DNA of 39,053 nt, from NCBI GenBank assembly GCA_947643615.1, contig CANRWO010000032.1:1-39053 (forward strand), written 5' to 3'. The translations under genes were made by a program, and so were the position numbers. This DNA is from an uncultured Lachnospiraceae bacterium (GTDB lineage Bacteria; Bacillota; Clostridia; Lachnospirales; Lachnospiraceae). Below are positions 17,401-26,043 of the stretch, in pieces (position 1 is the first letter of the stretch; each line of letters begins with the position of its first letter). Below the pieces are notes generated by a model. It was not told the origin of the DNA. It did not search any database and saw nothing but the letters and a program-made list of their open reading frames with translations.

Positions 17401-19347
17401 TCAACCCTGCCGCCGGAGCAGCATCCCGCTGTGAGCCTCCACCAGAATACTCTTTTCTTTTTCTGCCACTGCCCTGTGGCAGTCCGCCTCCCTGCCGTCT
17501 GCAAGGATCACCCAGGTTCCTTGGGGAAGCTCTATGGCGCAGTTGTCAGAATCGGTATTGTAAATGAGAAACAGATCGTCCCCAACTTTGCTGCCGGAAG
17601 GCCTGTTATCCACCTGAAAAGAGACCACGCCATCCCTGTGGACCCGTCTGTCCGTAATGCGTCCTGCCGCCAGGGAAGACTTGTCGCACAGGCCCGGCAG
17701 CTTTTTCCTGAGGCGGATCAGTCCCCTGTAGTAATCTACCAATTCTTTATATTCCACCGTCCGATCCCAGTGAAGCATATTGACTTCCGGCGAAGAACAA
17801 TAGCTGTTCCCCTCGCCGGCCTTGGTCCGCGCAAATTCCTCCCCTGCCTGCAGGAAAATCCTTCCCTGGCAGGTAAAATAGATAAAGGCAGCCAGTTTAT
17901 TGGCTGTGAGCACATCCTCATAGCGCTCCGTGAATTCCTGCTCTGCATGCATGGTCATCACCAGCTTATCCCACAAGGTAAAATTATCATGAGCCGACAC
18001 ATAATTAATGATCTGGGCACAGCTTTTCGGCTCAAAGTCCGCACCGCCGTCCCGCCAGCCTGTGACGGCGTGGAGAAGCAGGGATTCCAACCCCCTTCCC
18101 CCGTTGACGATACCCGGTTCTTCCTCATAAAAGACATGCCCTTTTATCAGATCCCTGGTATCGTCACAGAAAATGCCCACACCATCGTCCAAATAGGCTA
18201 TATTACTCTTTAATGCCGCTGTCTTACCTATCTCCATAGGCGAGTAATCCGCCCTCCAGGGTTCCCCGTACAAAAGCTTTTCGCCTTTCCCGAATTCCTC
18301 GTCTAATTCAGACCGGATGCGGTTCATCAGATCCACAGTCAACAGTCCCATCAAGTCAAAGCGAAATCCGTCCAGGTGATATTCCCTGGCCCAGTACATC
18401 ACCGAATCCGCAATATAGTTATCTACCATTGCCCTTCCTGCGGCAATGTCATTTCCGCAGGCGGATCCGTTGGACAAGCTGCCGTCTTCCTGATGTCTGT
18501 AATAGTACCCCGGAACCATCCTCTGAAACCATGAATCTTTCCGGTAGGTGTGGTTATACACCACATCCATGACCACCCTGATGCCGTTTTCATGGAATGC
18601 CTGTATCATCTCCTTGCACTCCCTGATCCTCACTGTCCCGTCCTCCACGTCAGTGGCATAAGACCCTTCCGGCACATTAAAGTTCAGCGGGTCATAACCC
18701 CAGTTATACTGCCCTTCATCGCCTGCCTCATCCACGGAACCGTAATCGAAAAAAGGGAGAAGATGGACATGGGTGATTCCAAGGCTTTTCAGGTACTCCA
18801 TGCAGGTAGGATAACTGCCGTTTGTCCCTTTTACCGTAAAAGCTTTATACTTTCCGCGATATTCCCCGGGCACGCCGCTCTGCACATCATAAGAAAAATC
18901 CTTAATATGCAGTTCGTATATGATCTGCTCCTCCTGCAATTCGGGCGCGGTATCCGATTCAAACCCCGGCGGGTCTGTCAACCCAAGGTCCACAACTATG
19001 CTCCTGCTCCCGTTGCAACCGCAGTCCACGGCGTATGGATCCGCAGTACTGTTCTCTTTGCCGCCAACCCTCACAAGGTAATCATAGTACACACCATGCA
19101 TATTCTCCTGAAATGCAATCTCCCATACGCCCTTTTCCCCCGGCAGCAGCTCTTCTTCCCGCCACGCTTCCGAATCGTTATCCCTGTAAAGGCGCAGCTT
19201 TATTTTCTGTGCAAGGGGACTCCACACTTTAAAAACGGTCTTCCCCCCCTTGCAAACCGCTCCCAGGTCTTTGCCGTCATATCGGAATTTCTCCTCAAAT
19301 TCCCTGCCGGCGAAGTCAGCATCCGAAAAAGTAATTTTACCCTTCAA
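17401..19347 (-). CDS. pulA: Type I pullulanase (GH13), cytoplasmic
   Basis: A 648-residue debranching enzyme that hydrolyses alpha-1,6 bonds in branched malto-oligosaccharides. An amino-terminal CBM48-like sandwich (about 30-115) precedes the GH13 barrel. The type I signature YNWGYDP is at 214-220; catalytic residues are Asp331 (GFRFDLMGLL), Glu362 (LYGEPW) and Asp454 (YVSAHDN). No signal peptide or surface anchor is present, so it acts on imported oligosaccharides. The start is TTG at 19347, with GAGGAG 7 bases before it; no ATG fits as well. It follows malG by 161 bases that contain an inverted repeat, and leads into malQ, consistent with one operon. Confidence 0.94.
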   Translation of the reverse strand: MKGKITFSDADFAGREFEEKFRYDGKDLGAVCKGGKTVFKVWSPLAQKIKLRLYRDNDSEAWREEELLPGEKGVWEIAFQENMHGVYYDYLVRVGGKENSTADPYAVDCGCNGSRSIVVDLGLTDPPGFESDTAPELQEEQIIYELHIKDFSYDVQSGVPGEYRGKYKAFTVKGTNGSYPTCMEYLKSLGITHVHLLPFFDYGSVDEAGDEGQYNWGYDPLNFNVPEGSYATDVEDGTVRIRECKEMIQAFHENGIRVVMDVVYNHTYRKDSWFQRMVPGYYYRHQEDGSLSNGSACGNDIAAGRAMVDNYIADSVMYWAREYHLDGFRFDLMGLLTVDLMNRIRSELDEEFGKGEKLLYGEPWRADYSPMEIGKTAALKSNIAYLDDGVGIFCDDTRDLIKGHVFYEEEPGIVNGGRGLESLLLHAVTGWRDGGADFEPKSCAQIINYVSAHDNFTLWDKLVMTMHAEQEFTERYEDVLTANKLAAFIYFTCQGRIFLQAGEEFARTKAGEGNSYCSSPEVNMLHWDRTVEYKELVDYYRGLIRLRKKLPGLCDKSSLAAGRITDRRVHRDGVVSFQVDNRPSGSKVGDDLFLIYNTDSDNCAIELPQGTWVILADGREADCHRAVAEKEKSILVEAHSGMLLRRQG

Positions 19348-19431
19348 TTTCCCACTCCTCTTATATACTCGTCATCCTGCATTTCTGTCCACCACATTGG
19401 CTTCTCCGGTATTGTGTTTCCTCATTTCAAA

Positions 19432-19472
19432 GAGCTGCCGCAAAATCAGGTATACACATTCTGCAGCAGCTC
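19432..19472 (-). other. Inverted repeat in the malG-pulA gap
   Basis: Arms GAGCTGC (19432-19438) and GCAGCTC (19466-19472) flank a 27-base loop in the longest internal gap of the operon (161 bases). On the minus strand the second arm is followed by only TTTG. It could be a weak attenuator that lowers expression of the enzymes relative to the transporter; this is inference. Confidence 0.35.
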
Positions 19473-19508
19473 CTATTTTGTCATTCAGCCTTACTGCATG
19501 ACAGCTTT

Positions 19509-20360
19509 TTATCCCTTTACAGCTCCCGATACTCCTTCCACGTAACACTTCTGTGTCAGCAGGAAAAGGATCGCTATGGGAATGGAGATCATCACACATC
19601 CCGCATAGAACTGCGTATAATAATATTCCACAAATTCCTGTTCCAGCATGGTCCACAAGCCGATGGCAATGGTATAATACTGGGAATCATTGCCCATAAT
19701 CACCTTGGCAAAAATGTAATCTACCCAAGGCCCCATAAATGCCGTGATCAACGTATACGTAATAATCGGCTTTGACAGGGGGATCGTAATGCGGATAAAG
19801 GTATCCCACTTTGTCGCCCCGTCAATATAAGCAGCCTCGTCTATGGACTTGGGGATCGTGTCAAAAAATCCCTTTGCCATGTAGAATCCCAGTCCCGCGC
19901 CGCCGGAGTAGACCAATACCAGCGCTATCTGCTTCAAAACACCGGCCTCCAACAATCCAAGCCCCTTCAGAATATAGTAAACAGCGATCATGGACATAAA
20001 CCCCGGGAACATGCCAAGGATCAGCGCAATATTCATGAATTTCTTACGCATCTTAAAGCGCAGGCGGCTCATAACATAGGAGACACACAGCACAAAGAAT
20101 GCGGAAAGGGCCGTGCTGAAAATGGCAATTACCAATGTGTTGGTGAACCATCTGGTAAAGTTGATATTGTTGTTCCCATGGAACAGATTGATATAATTGT
20201 CCAGAGTAAAGCCTCTGGGCCAGATATAACTCTTATAAGACCCGCTTTCCGCCCTGAAAGAAGTCAGTATCACATAGAAAATCGGCAGTATCCAGATAAC
20301 GCTGAGCACCGCCAATAATATATGGCAGGCCGTATTTACGATAAATCTCCTCATCTTCAT
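19509..20360 (-). CDS. malG: Maltodextrin ABC transporter permease, MalG type
   Basis: A 283-residue inner-membrane permease of the carbohydrate ABC family (MalG/MsmG), with six predicted membrane segments beginning at about residue 12. The cytoplasmic EAA loop that contacts the ATPase is at 175-194 (EAAYIDGATKWDTFIRITIP). Its ATG overlaps the last base of the malF TAA stop, so translation of the two permease subunits is probably coupled. Together with MalF it forms the channel for sugars delivered by the MalE-type lipoprotein. No ATPase gene is adjacent. Confidence 0.92.
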   Translation of the reverse strand: MKMRRFIVNTACHILLAVLSVIWILPIFYVILTSFRAESGSYKSYIWPRGFTLDNYINLFHGNNNINFTRWFTNTLVIAIFSTALSAFFVLCVSYVMSRLRFKMRKKFMNIALILGMFPGFMSMIAVYYILKGLGLLEAGVLKQIALVLVYSGGAGLGFYMAKGFFDTIPKSIDEAAYIDGATKWDTFIRITIPLSKPIITYTLITAFMGPWVDYIFAKVIMGNDSQYYTIAIGLWTMLEQEFVEYYYTQFYAGCVMISIPIAILFLLTQKCYVEGVSGAVKG

Positions 20361-21754
20361 TATTGGAACGCCCCCTCATCTTTATATGCGCCTGTTCGAC
20401 GATACGTGATCAGCGACAGGGTTGCCAGAATGATAAACACCAGGATACCGATTACGGCCCCTAAATTGTAATCCTTCTGGGTGATGGTCAACCGGTAGAG
20501 CCATGTTACCAGCAGGTCCGTCTTGCCCGCGTAATAGTAATCCATGGAATCAGGGCCGCCGCCCGACAACAGGAAGATTACGTTAAAGTTATTGATATTT
20601 CCCGTAAAAGCCGTAATCAGGTTGGGCGTCATGACAAAAAGCATATAAGGAAGCGTGATCTTCCGGAAGATCGTAGCCGCGCTGGCCCCGTCAATCTTCG
20701 CCGCCTCATAAAGCTCCGCAGGGATATTCTGCAGGATACCTGTGGTGGACAACATAGTGAAAGGCACACCGATCCAGATATTGATACAGATGATGGTGAT
20801 CTTGGCGTACAGCGCATTGGTGAAAAACGGAATGGACTCCGTTGCCCCGATAATGCCAAGCTGCCTCAAAACTACGTTTACAGGGCCGTTTGCATTGAAG
20901 ATAGTCCTCATACTCAGCAGCGTCACAAACTGCGGAACCGCCACCGACAGCACAAACATGAATCTCCAAAAACCCTTCGCCCTGGTCCCCTTACGGTTGA
21001 TCAGGAGCGCCAGCAGCATACCAAGGATAAAGCAGCTGACGGTGGCAAACACCGCCCAGATCAGGGTCCAGGACAGCACCGGCCAGAAAGTGCCGGCCAG
21101 CTTGCTCCCTTGGGAAAACATGGCCTTGAAATTATCCAGCCCCACCCAGTCGAACAGATTTCCCGGCGGCTGGTGCTCGTGGTCATAGCTGGTAAACGCA
21201 ATCAGAATCATGAAAATCAGCGGCACTATGGTGAAGCAGACAATGCCGATGATAGGGAAGGCAAGCAGGAACCCATGCAGGTTCTCTTCCTTCAATGACC
21301 GGATGTCATCCCTGAATGTGGGAATATGCTTCCCCTTCTCCTTACGCACCTGTGTGCAGAATGCACTCTTGCCGGACATACAACCCACAAATACAACAGC
21401 CACCGTCATCACCAGAGTGATCACGCCGTAAAGCAGGCAGAGCATAGAGTCGTCGCCCGCGGAATACTCATAAATTCCCAGGGCTGCATTGTACACTTCG
21501 CCCTGTTGTGCAGTGCCCAGGGTGATAAAATCACCCAGGGCGCCGATACCAAATGTAATCAGGTAAATGATATAAGCTATTTCCAGCGCGAGGAAAATAA
21601 GTCCTCTGCCGATCTGACGATTCATAAGATTTCCAAGGCCAAAGACAAAGAAGGAAGCCTTGGTGATCGTATTTCCTTTTTTAAATGCCTGTGATATATT
21701 GGCATCACTTGGCCTGTCATAGACAGGCTGGGCCTTTTTCTTCTTATTTCCCAT
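20360..21754 (-). CDS. malF: Maltodextrin ABC transporter permease, MalF type
   Basis: A 464-residue permease, longer than the usual 290-residue sugar permease. The carboxy-terminal two-thirds carry the standard permease fold with the EAA loop at about 350-369 (EAAKIDGASAATIFRKITLP). The amino-terminal 160 residues add a lysine-rich start, a GLGNLMNRQIGRGLIF segment and two or three extra membrane helices, as in MalF proteins with extra helices. It begins 20 bases after malE, with AGGGGG before the ATG at 21754, and shares its stop codon region with malG. Confidence 0.92.
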   Translation of the reverse strand: MGNKKKKAQPVYDRPSDANISQAFKKGNTITKASFFVFGLGNLMNRQIGRGLIFLALEIAYIIYLITFGIGALGDFITLGTAQQGEVYNAALGIYEYSAGDDSMLCLLYGVITLVMTVAVVFVGCMSGKSAFCTQVRKEKGKHIPTFRDDIRSLKEENLHGFLLAFPIIGIVCFTIVPLIFMILIAFTSYDHEHQPPGNLFDWVGLDNFKAMFSQGSKLAGTFWPVLSWTLIWAVFATVSCFILGMLLALLINRKGTRAKGFWRFMFVLSVAVPQFVTLLSMRTIFNANGPVNVVLRQLGIIGATESIPFFTNALYAKITIICINIWIGVPFTMLSTTGILQNIPAELYEAAKIDGASAATIFRKITLPYMLFVMTPNLITAFTGNINNFNVIFLLSGGGPDSMDYYYAGKTDLLVTWLYRLTITQKDYNLGAVIGILVFIILATLSLITYRRTGAYKDEGAFQ

Positions 21755-21774
21755 AGAAACCCCCTACACAACTG

Positions 21775-23049
21775 CTATTTGGTCATTGCTTCCACAAAAG
21801 TATCCAGTTTCTGCTGCACGTTATCCTTGGTGATCTCGCCGCTGCGGATCTCTGTGGGGATGGTGTTGGCATAAGTCCAGTATCTCGCGCTGAATGTGGA
21901 GTTGGTAGGCTGTGCCACACTTGCCTCATTGGATTCCTTGATTACGATTGCTGCCAGAGGATCTGCCTTAACAGCCTCGCTTTCGCTTGCATTCATGTTC
22001 GCGGGGATCTGTGCGGATAATTCATAACGCAGAACCTGATTCTCCTCATTTCCAAGGAAGGTTGCAAACTGCACCGCTGCCGCCATGTTCTGGGACTTCG
22101 CGTTTACGCCGATACACTTGGAACCATAGAAACCCAGCAGCTGGGTATCTTTGCCGTTAAGATTAAAGGTGGGGATCACTGCCATGCCCAGGTCGTCACC
22201 CAGGATTCCCTTGTACAGATCATAGTTCCAGGAGCCGTCAAACCATGCCCCGATCCTGTGGTCCCCTGCAAGCTCGGAAACGGAGATCTCGCCGTCGTAA
22301 GCACATTTCGGGTTGTTGATCAGGTCGATCAGGTAATTGGTAACAGCCACACCTGTCTCATTGTTCCAGTCCACACCTGCATTCAGGTCATTTCCGTCGG
22401 GACCGAATACGCTCAGGCCTGCACCGTAATAATAAGCGCCCAGTTTCCATCCGCCTGCGGATTCAAAGTAGAAGTTATACACATTGTCAGCCGTTTCCTT
22501 CCCCATGATCTTCTCCAGTGAAACGATGTCTGACTCATCCAGGATGGTCTTGTCATAAAACATAAAGAAAGTATTATGTGTAAAAGGGATACCATAGACC
22601 GCATCGTCCACCGTCACGGTTGCGATTACGGATTCCGAATTGGTTTCCTTTACCATTGTCTCCGCATCACCGCCCAGTCTGGCAATGGCTCCGGCCTCCA
22701 CCAGGGAGGGAAGCTGGTCGTTTGCAAACATGAATACGTCTGCAGCTGCTCCCACATCCTTCAGAATGCTTTCCGCACATTTATCCTCGCCCACGATCTC
22801 CGTGGTCCATGTAATGTTATACTCGGGATGTGCCGCCGCAAAGGCCTCCTGCTGCTGTGCCATTATGCCGGTATCCACCTGATTCTGGGGGCAATACACT
22901 TTCAGGGAAACATCTGTAGTGCCCCCCCCATTTGCCGCTCCGCCGTTTCCGGATGTACCGCTCCCGGATGTACCTGAATCTCCGCACCCAGTCATAGCGG
23001 CAGCCATCATAGTCGCCGTCAATAATGCAGCCAATAGTTTCTTTTTCAT
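21775..23049 (-). CDS. malE: Maltodextrin-binding lipoprotein, MalE type
   Basis: A 424-residue extracellular solute-binding lipoprotein (SBP family 1). The signal peptide ends in the lipobox AMTGC (Cys22), followed by a Gly/Ser linker to about residue 45. The mature part has the maltose-binding layout: a first strand LKVYCPQNQ, VFMFANDQLPSLVEAGAIARL, IPFTHNTFFMFYDKTIL, an AWFDGSWNYDLYKGILGDDLGMAVIPTF segment and a carboxy-terminal LDTFVEAMTK. The enzymes encoded downstream point to maltose and maltodextrins as ligands. It is the first gene of the operon and has a strong ribosome site (AAGGAGG), a near-consensus promoter at 23104-23132, and a 10-base tandem repeat in its leader. Confidence 0.93.
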   Translation of the reverse strand: MKKKLLAALLTATMMAAAMTGCGDSGTSGSGTSGNGGAANGGGTTDVSLKVYCPQNQVDTGIMAQQQEAFAAAHPEYNITWTTEIVGEDKCAESILKDVGAAADVFMFANDQLPSLVEAGAIARLGGDAETMVKETNSESVIATVTVDDAVYGIPFTHNTFFMFYDKTILDESDIVSLEKIMGKETADNVYNFYFESAGGWKLGAYYYGAGLSVFGPDGNDLNAGVDWNNETGVAVTNYLIDLINNPKCAYDGEISVSELAGDHRIGAWFDGSWNYDLYKGILGDDLGMAVIPTFNLNGKDTQLLGFYGSKCIGVNAKSQNMAAAVQFATFLGNEENQVLRYELSAQIPANMNASESEAVKADPLAAIVIKESNEASVAQPTNSTFSARYWTYANTIPTEIRSGEITKDNVQQKLDTFVEAMTK

Positions 23050-23065
23050 TTGATTACCTCCTTAC

Positions 23066-23095
23066 AAGTTTTGTTAAGTTTTGTTAAGTTTCGTT
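23066..23095 (-). repeat. Three 10-bp tandem repeats in the malE leader
   Basis: Plus-strand units AAGTTTTGTT (23066-23075), AAGTTTTGTT (23076-23085) and AAGTTTCGTT (23086-23095). They lie between the predicted transcription start (near 23097) and the malE ribosome site, so they form the first bases of the transcript. The third unit contains AGTTTCG, a heptamer also present at two other places in this intergenic region. Confidence 0.85.
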
Positions 23096-23103
23096 GTGAG
23101 ACT

Positions 23104-23132
23104 ATATTAGCACAAAGCCTTTGCAATATCAA
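23104..23132 (-). promoter_or_regulatory. malE operon promoter
   Basis: On the minus strand TTGATA (23127-23132), a 17-base spacer and TAATAT (23104-23109), with an extended -10 TGC immediately upstream of the -10 hexamer. Both hexamers are close to the sigma-A consensus. Predicted start near 23097, about 48 bases before the malE ATG. Confidence 0.75.
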
Positions 23133-23198
23133 TTTGATTTTTATGCACTTTTTCCTGTAAATGTCGTTTTTCCAAGCATAATTGTGCATTTTGTATAT

Positions 23199-23240
23199 CG
23201 TTTCGAAAATTTGTCGAAACAGTTTCGCGAAACTTTTTCG
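23199..23240. promoter_or_regulatory. Cluster of palindromic LacI-type operator candidates
   Basis: AGTTTCGCGAAACT (23221-23234) is a perfect 14-bp palindrome with a central CG, typical of LacI-family operators. Just before it, GTTTCG (23200-23205) and CGAAAC (23215-23220) form a second inverted pair, and a further TTTCG is at 23236-23240. AGTTTCG recurs at 23418-23424, just upstream of the regulator promoter, and at 23087-23093 in the malE leader. The divergent LacI-type gene is the obvious binding partner; this is inference. Confidence 0.6.
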
Positions 23241-23433
23241 AATTATTTTCGTTTTTTTCTGTGCTCTCTCCATAAAAACAATTTTATTTTCTCCGGTTTT
23301 CGACTATTTTATTTATACATTTAAAGTGAACCTCCTGTTTTATACGCAATTTCGGCATAAAATTAAGTTCCGGGCCGCAAAACACAGTGTTTTTCCCAAT
23401 TAAAATGCCAACGGCAAAGTTTCGCTGCCATTC

Positions 23434-23462
23434 TTGTTTTCCCAAATTTATCCTGCTATAAT
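23434..23462 (+). promoter_or_regulatory. Promoter of the LacI-family regulator
   Basis: TTGTTT (23434-23439), 17-base spacer, perfect TATAAT (23457-23462) with an extended TGC before it. Predicted start near 23469, about 50 bases before the ATG. An AGTTTCG element ends 9 bases upstream of the -35, which would suit autoregulation. Confidence 0.7.
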
Positions 23463-23520
23463 TAGCTCAGGTAAAATAATAGTTTTCGTAATTTTTAACA
23501 AAAATTTAAGGAGTCGGGCC

Positions 23521-24555
23521 ATGGCCACTATCAACGATATTGCAGCAAAACTGGGTATATCCAAAAGCACTGTCTCCAAGGGTTTGAACAACGCCGAAGA
23601 CGTAAGCGCCGAAACACGGAAAAAGATCCTTGAAACGGCGGTGGAATTAGGTTATATCAACAAACGCCAGCAGAAGAAGGCAAAAAAGCTATGTATCCTG
23701 ATCGAAAATATGGATTACGACACTCCCAACCAATTCGGCCATGATATTGTATTGGGTTTCAAACAAATGGCGGAACCGGAAGGTTGGACGGTAGATATTA
23801 TCCCCATCAATATAGACTTCCAGAAGATGACGCCTTACGACATTTTTATGATGCAGGGAGGGTACCATGCTTCTTTCATTCTCGGCATGTCCCTTCTGGA
23901 CCCCTGGATGCAGGAGTTTCCTTCTTCCACCATCCCCACGGTACTCTATGACAATTACGTCAAAGACAACCCAAACATTGCCTCCGTAGGCTGCGACAGC
24001 CAGGAAGGTTTTGAGCTTGCCATCAAGCATCTCATGAAACTCGGGCATAAAAAAATAGGACTGATATCAGGCCCGTTGGATTCTTTCATCCTGAAGGCAA
24101 GATACCACGCCTATATCAACGCATTGGAAAAATACGGCCTGGAAATCAACGAAGACTACATCGGCCTGGGATACTATGTGGCGGAATCCACGAGAAAGTA
24201 TATCCCGAAACTGATACAGGAGGGCGTCACGGCCATCCTCTTCTCCCATGATGTGCGGGCCATCTCCGCCATCACGGAATGCAGGGACAGGGGCCTTCGG
24301 ATTCCCGAAGACCTCAGCATCATAGGCTTTGACGACCTGCCCATGACCTCTTACATAACCCCTCCCCTGACCACCATCCGGCAAGACCGTGCTGCCTTGG
24401 GGAAGTGCGGCTTTTATGCCCTGTCCTGCCTACTCAACCATGTCGCCATAGGTTCCATCCTGCTGCGGGCCACACTGATCGTCAGAGGCTCCACAGGGCC
24501 TGCTCCCGGGACTTCGGCGGGACCTCTGTCTTCCGGGCAGATACCCCGGCCATAA
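23521..24555 (+). CDS. LacI-family transcriptional regulator (probable maltodextrin regulator)
   Basis: A 344-residue DNA-binding regulator. Residues 1-50 are the LacI helix-turn-helix and hinge: ATINDIAAKLGISKSTVSKGLNN, with the recognition helix KSTVSKGL, then VSAETRKKILETAVELGY. Residues about 58-325 are a periplasmic-binding-protein-like effector domain (GFDDLPMTSYITPPLTTIRQD near its end). The last 20 residues are Gly/Pro/Ser-rich. The ATG at 23521 has AAGGAG at 7 bases; the frame stays open upstream but without a ribosome site and past the promoter. It is divergent from malE and so probably senses maltose or maltodextrin and controls the operon, like MalR. Whether it represses or activates cannot be read from the sequence. 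Confidence 0.9.
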   Translation: MATINDIAAKLGISKSTVSKGLNNAEDVSAETRKKILETAVELGYINKRQQKKAKKLCILIENMDYDTPNQFGHDIVLGFKQMAEPEGWTVDIIPINIDFQKMTPYDIFMMQGGYHASFILGMSLLDPWMQEFPSSTIPTVLYDNYVKDNPNIASVGCDSQEGFELAIKHLMKLGHKKIGLISGPLDSFILKARYHAYINALEKYGLEINEDYIGLGYYVAESTRKYIPKLIQEGVTAILFSHDVRAISAITECRDRGLRIPEDLSIIGFDDLPMTSYITPPLTTIRQDRAALGKCGFYALSCLLNHVAIGSILLRATLIVRGSTGPAPGTSAGPLSSGQIPRP

Positions 24556-24586
24556 TGGCCTCCCCTGCGCGTGTTTGAAAAGCCAC

Positions 24587-25972
24587 TCACGCCACTATAT
24601 TATTCAGCCACACGCCTTTCTTCACCAGGATAAAACCTATCACACACTTGATAATATCCAGCAGCTGGCAGCTTAAGTACAGCGGCACTATAGGAAGTCC
24701 CGTATATCGGCTCAGTATGTATGCCACTGGAAGGCTGACGCACCACAGGAACACACTGTCAAACAGGAAGGTTACAATCGTCTTGCCGCCGGAGCGCAGA
24801 GTGAAATAGGAAGCATGCATGAACGCGGCAAGAGGCATACATGCCGCCGCTACCCGAAGGAGGGATGCCGCCAAAGCTTTCACGGCATCCGTAGTGTGAT
24901 ATATCCGGGGAAACAGCGGAGCAATCAGAATCAGCACCCCTCCAATCACCACACAGGAGAATACGGAAAAAGCGATCAGCTTGGCATCCGTATCTTTTGC
25001 CTCTTCCATCTCCCCTGCCCCCAGGAGCTGTCCTACGATAATGGATATGGCGCCTCCCATAGCCATATAGATCACGCTGAACAGATTGGTAATGGTGGTG
25101 GAGATGTTCAGCGCCGCCACCGCATCCAGTCCCCGCATGGAATAACACTGGGTCAGGGAGGCCATGCCGGCTGCCCACAAAATCTCATTGATCATCAGGG
25201 GAAGGCCCTTCTTGAAAATATTGCCCGTCAGCTGGCCCGGTATCTTAAACTCCCTGTAAGCTCCCAGGATGAAGGGCATCCGCTCCTTATGCCTGTGGGT
25301 CCAGGCCACCACGATGGCTGCCTGGACGTACCTTGACACCACCGTGGCAATGGCAGCGCCTACTACGCCCAATTGGGGCAGTCCGCACTTTCCGAAAATC
25401 AGCAGATAATTCAGCGCCAGGTTCACACAAACTGCGGCCACCCCTGCCGCCATCGGCACTTTCGTCTCGCCGCACTCCCGCAGGGTACTGGTATAGATCT
25501 GCTCCACACCAAAGGGCAGCAATCCGAACAGCATCACCAGCAAATATTCCTTTCCGTACCCCAGGGTGGCCTGAAGAGCCGCGTCATTCCCCTCACCGTG
25601 GAGGTAAAGCAGGATCAGCTGCTCCCCGCCGGCCAGAAACAGGAAAATTCCCACCAACACGATGAAGGCACAGGCATATATCTTAAAGCGAAATGTGTGG
25701 CGGACCCCTTTATGGTCCTTACAGCCGTAAAACTGTGCGCCAAAAATGCCCACCCCCGAGATTGCCCCGAAGATAGCCAGATTAAAAACCAGCATCAACT
25801 GATTGACAATGGCAATGCCGGACATCTGCTCCGTACCTACCCGTCCTACCATAATATTGTCTAGCAGTCCCACAAAATTCGTAATGCCGTTCTGTATCAT
25901 CATGGGCACCGCCACCCCCAGAACCATCTTGTAGAATGCCTTATCTCCAAACAGCTTCTTCCGAATACTCAT
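24587..25972 (-). CDS. MATE family multidrug/cation antiporter
   Basis: A 461-residue membrane protein with about twelve hydrophobic segments and the two-fold repeat of MATE transporters, which export organic cations or drugs with Na+ or H+. Segments such as VAVPMMIQNGITNFVGLLDNIMVGRVG near the start, GAQFYGCKDHKGVRHTFR after the second helix, and GAAIATVVSRYVQAAIVV are typical. I start at the ATG at 25972, which has AAGGAG 12 bases upstream, rather than the GTG at 26044. It follows the NrdG-like gene closely and may be co-transcribed, but its function does not connect to the sugar genes. Substrate unknown. Confidence 0.9.
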   Translation of the reverse strand: MSIRKKLFGDKAFYKMVLGVAVPMMIQNGITNFVGLLDNIMVGRVGTEQMSGIAIVNQLMLVFNLAIFGAISGVGIFGAQFYGCKDHKGVRHTFRFKIYACAFIVLVGIFLFLAGGEQLILLYLHGEGNDAALQATLGYGKEYLLVMLFGLLPFGVEQIYTSTLRECGETKVPMAAGVAAVCVNLALNYLLIFGKCGLPQLGVVGAAIATVVSRYVQAAIVVAWTHRHKERMPFILGAYREFKIPGQLTGNIFKKGLPLMINEILWAAGMASLTQCYSMRGLDAVAALNISTTITNLFSVIYMAMGGAISIIVGQLLGAGEMEEAKDTDAKLIAFSVFSCVVIGGVLILIAPLFPRIYHTTDAVKALAASLLRVAAACMPLAAFMHASYFTLRSGGKTIVTFLFDSVFLWCVSLPVAYILSRYTGLPIVPLYLSCQLLDIIKCVIGFILVKKGVWLNNIVA

Positions 25973-26043
25973 AATAACCGTTTTCTCCTTCCCGCCATAG
26001 CAACGGCCCAGCCTCAAATACATTGCAGTTGGGCACAATGCCA

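Noticed and set aside
24548..24560. GGCCATAATGGCC at the end of the LacI-type gene as a terminator
   Set aside because: The loop would be a single base and no T-run follows.
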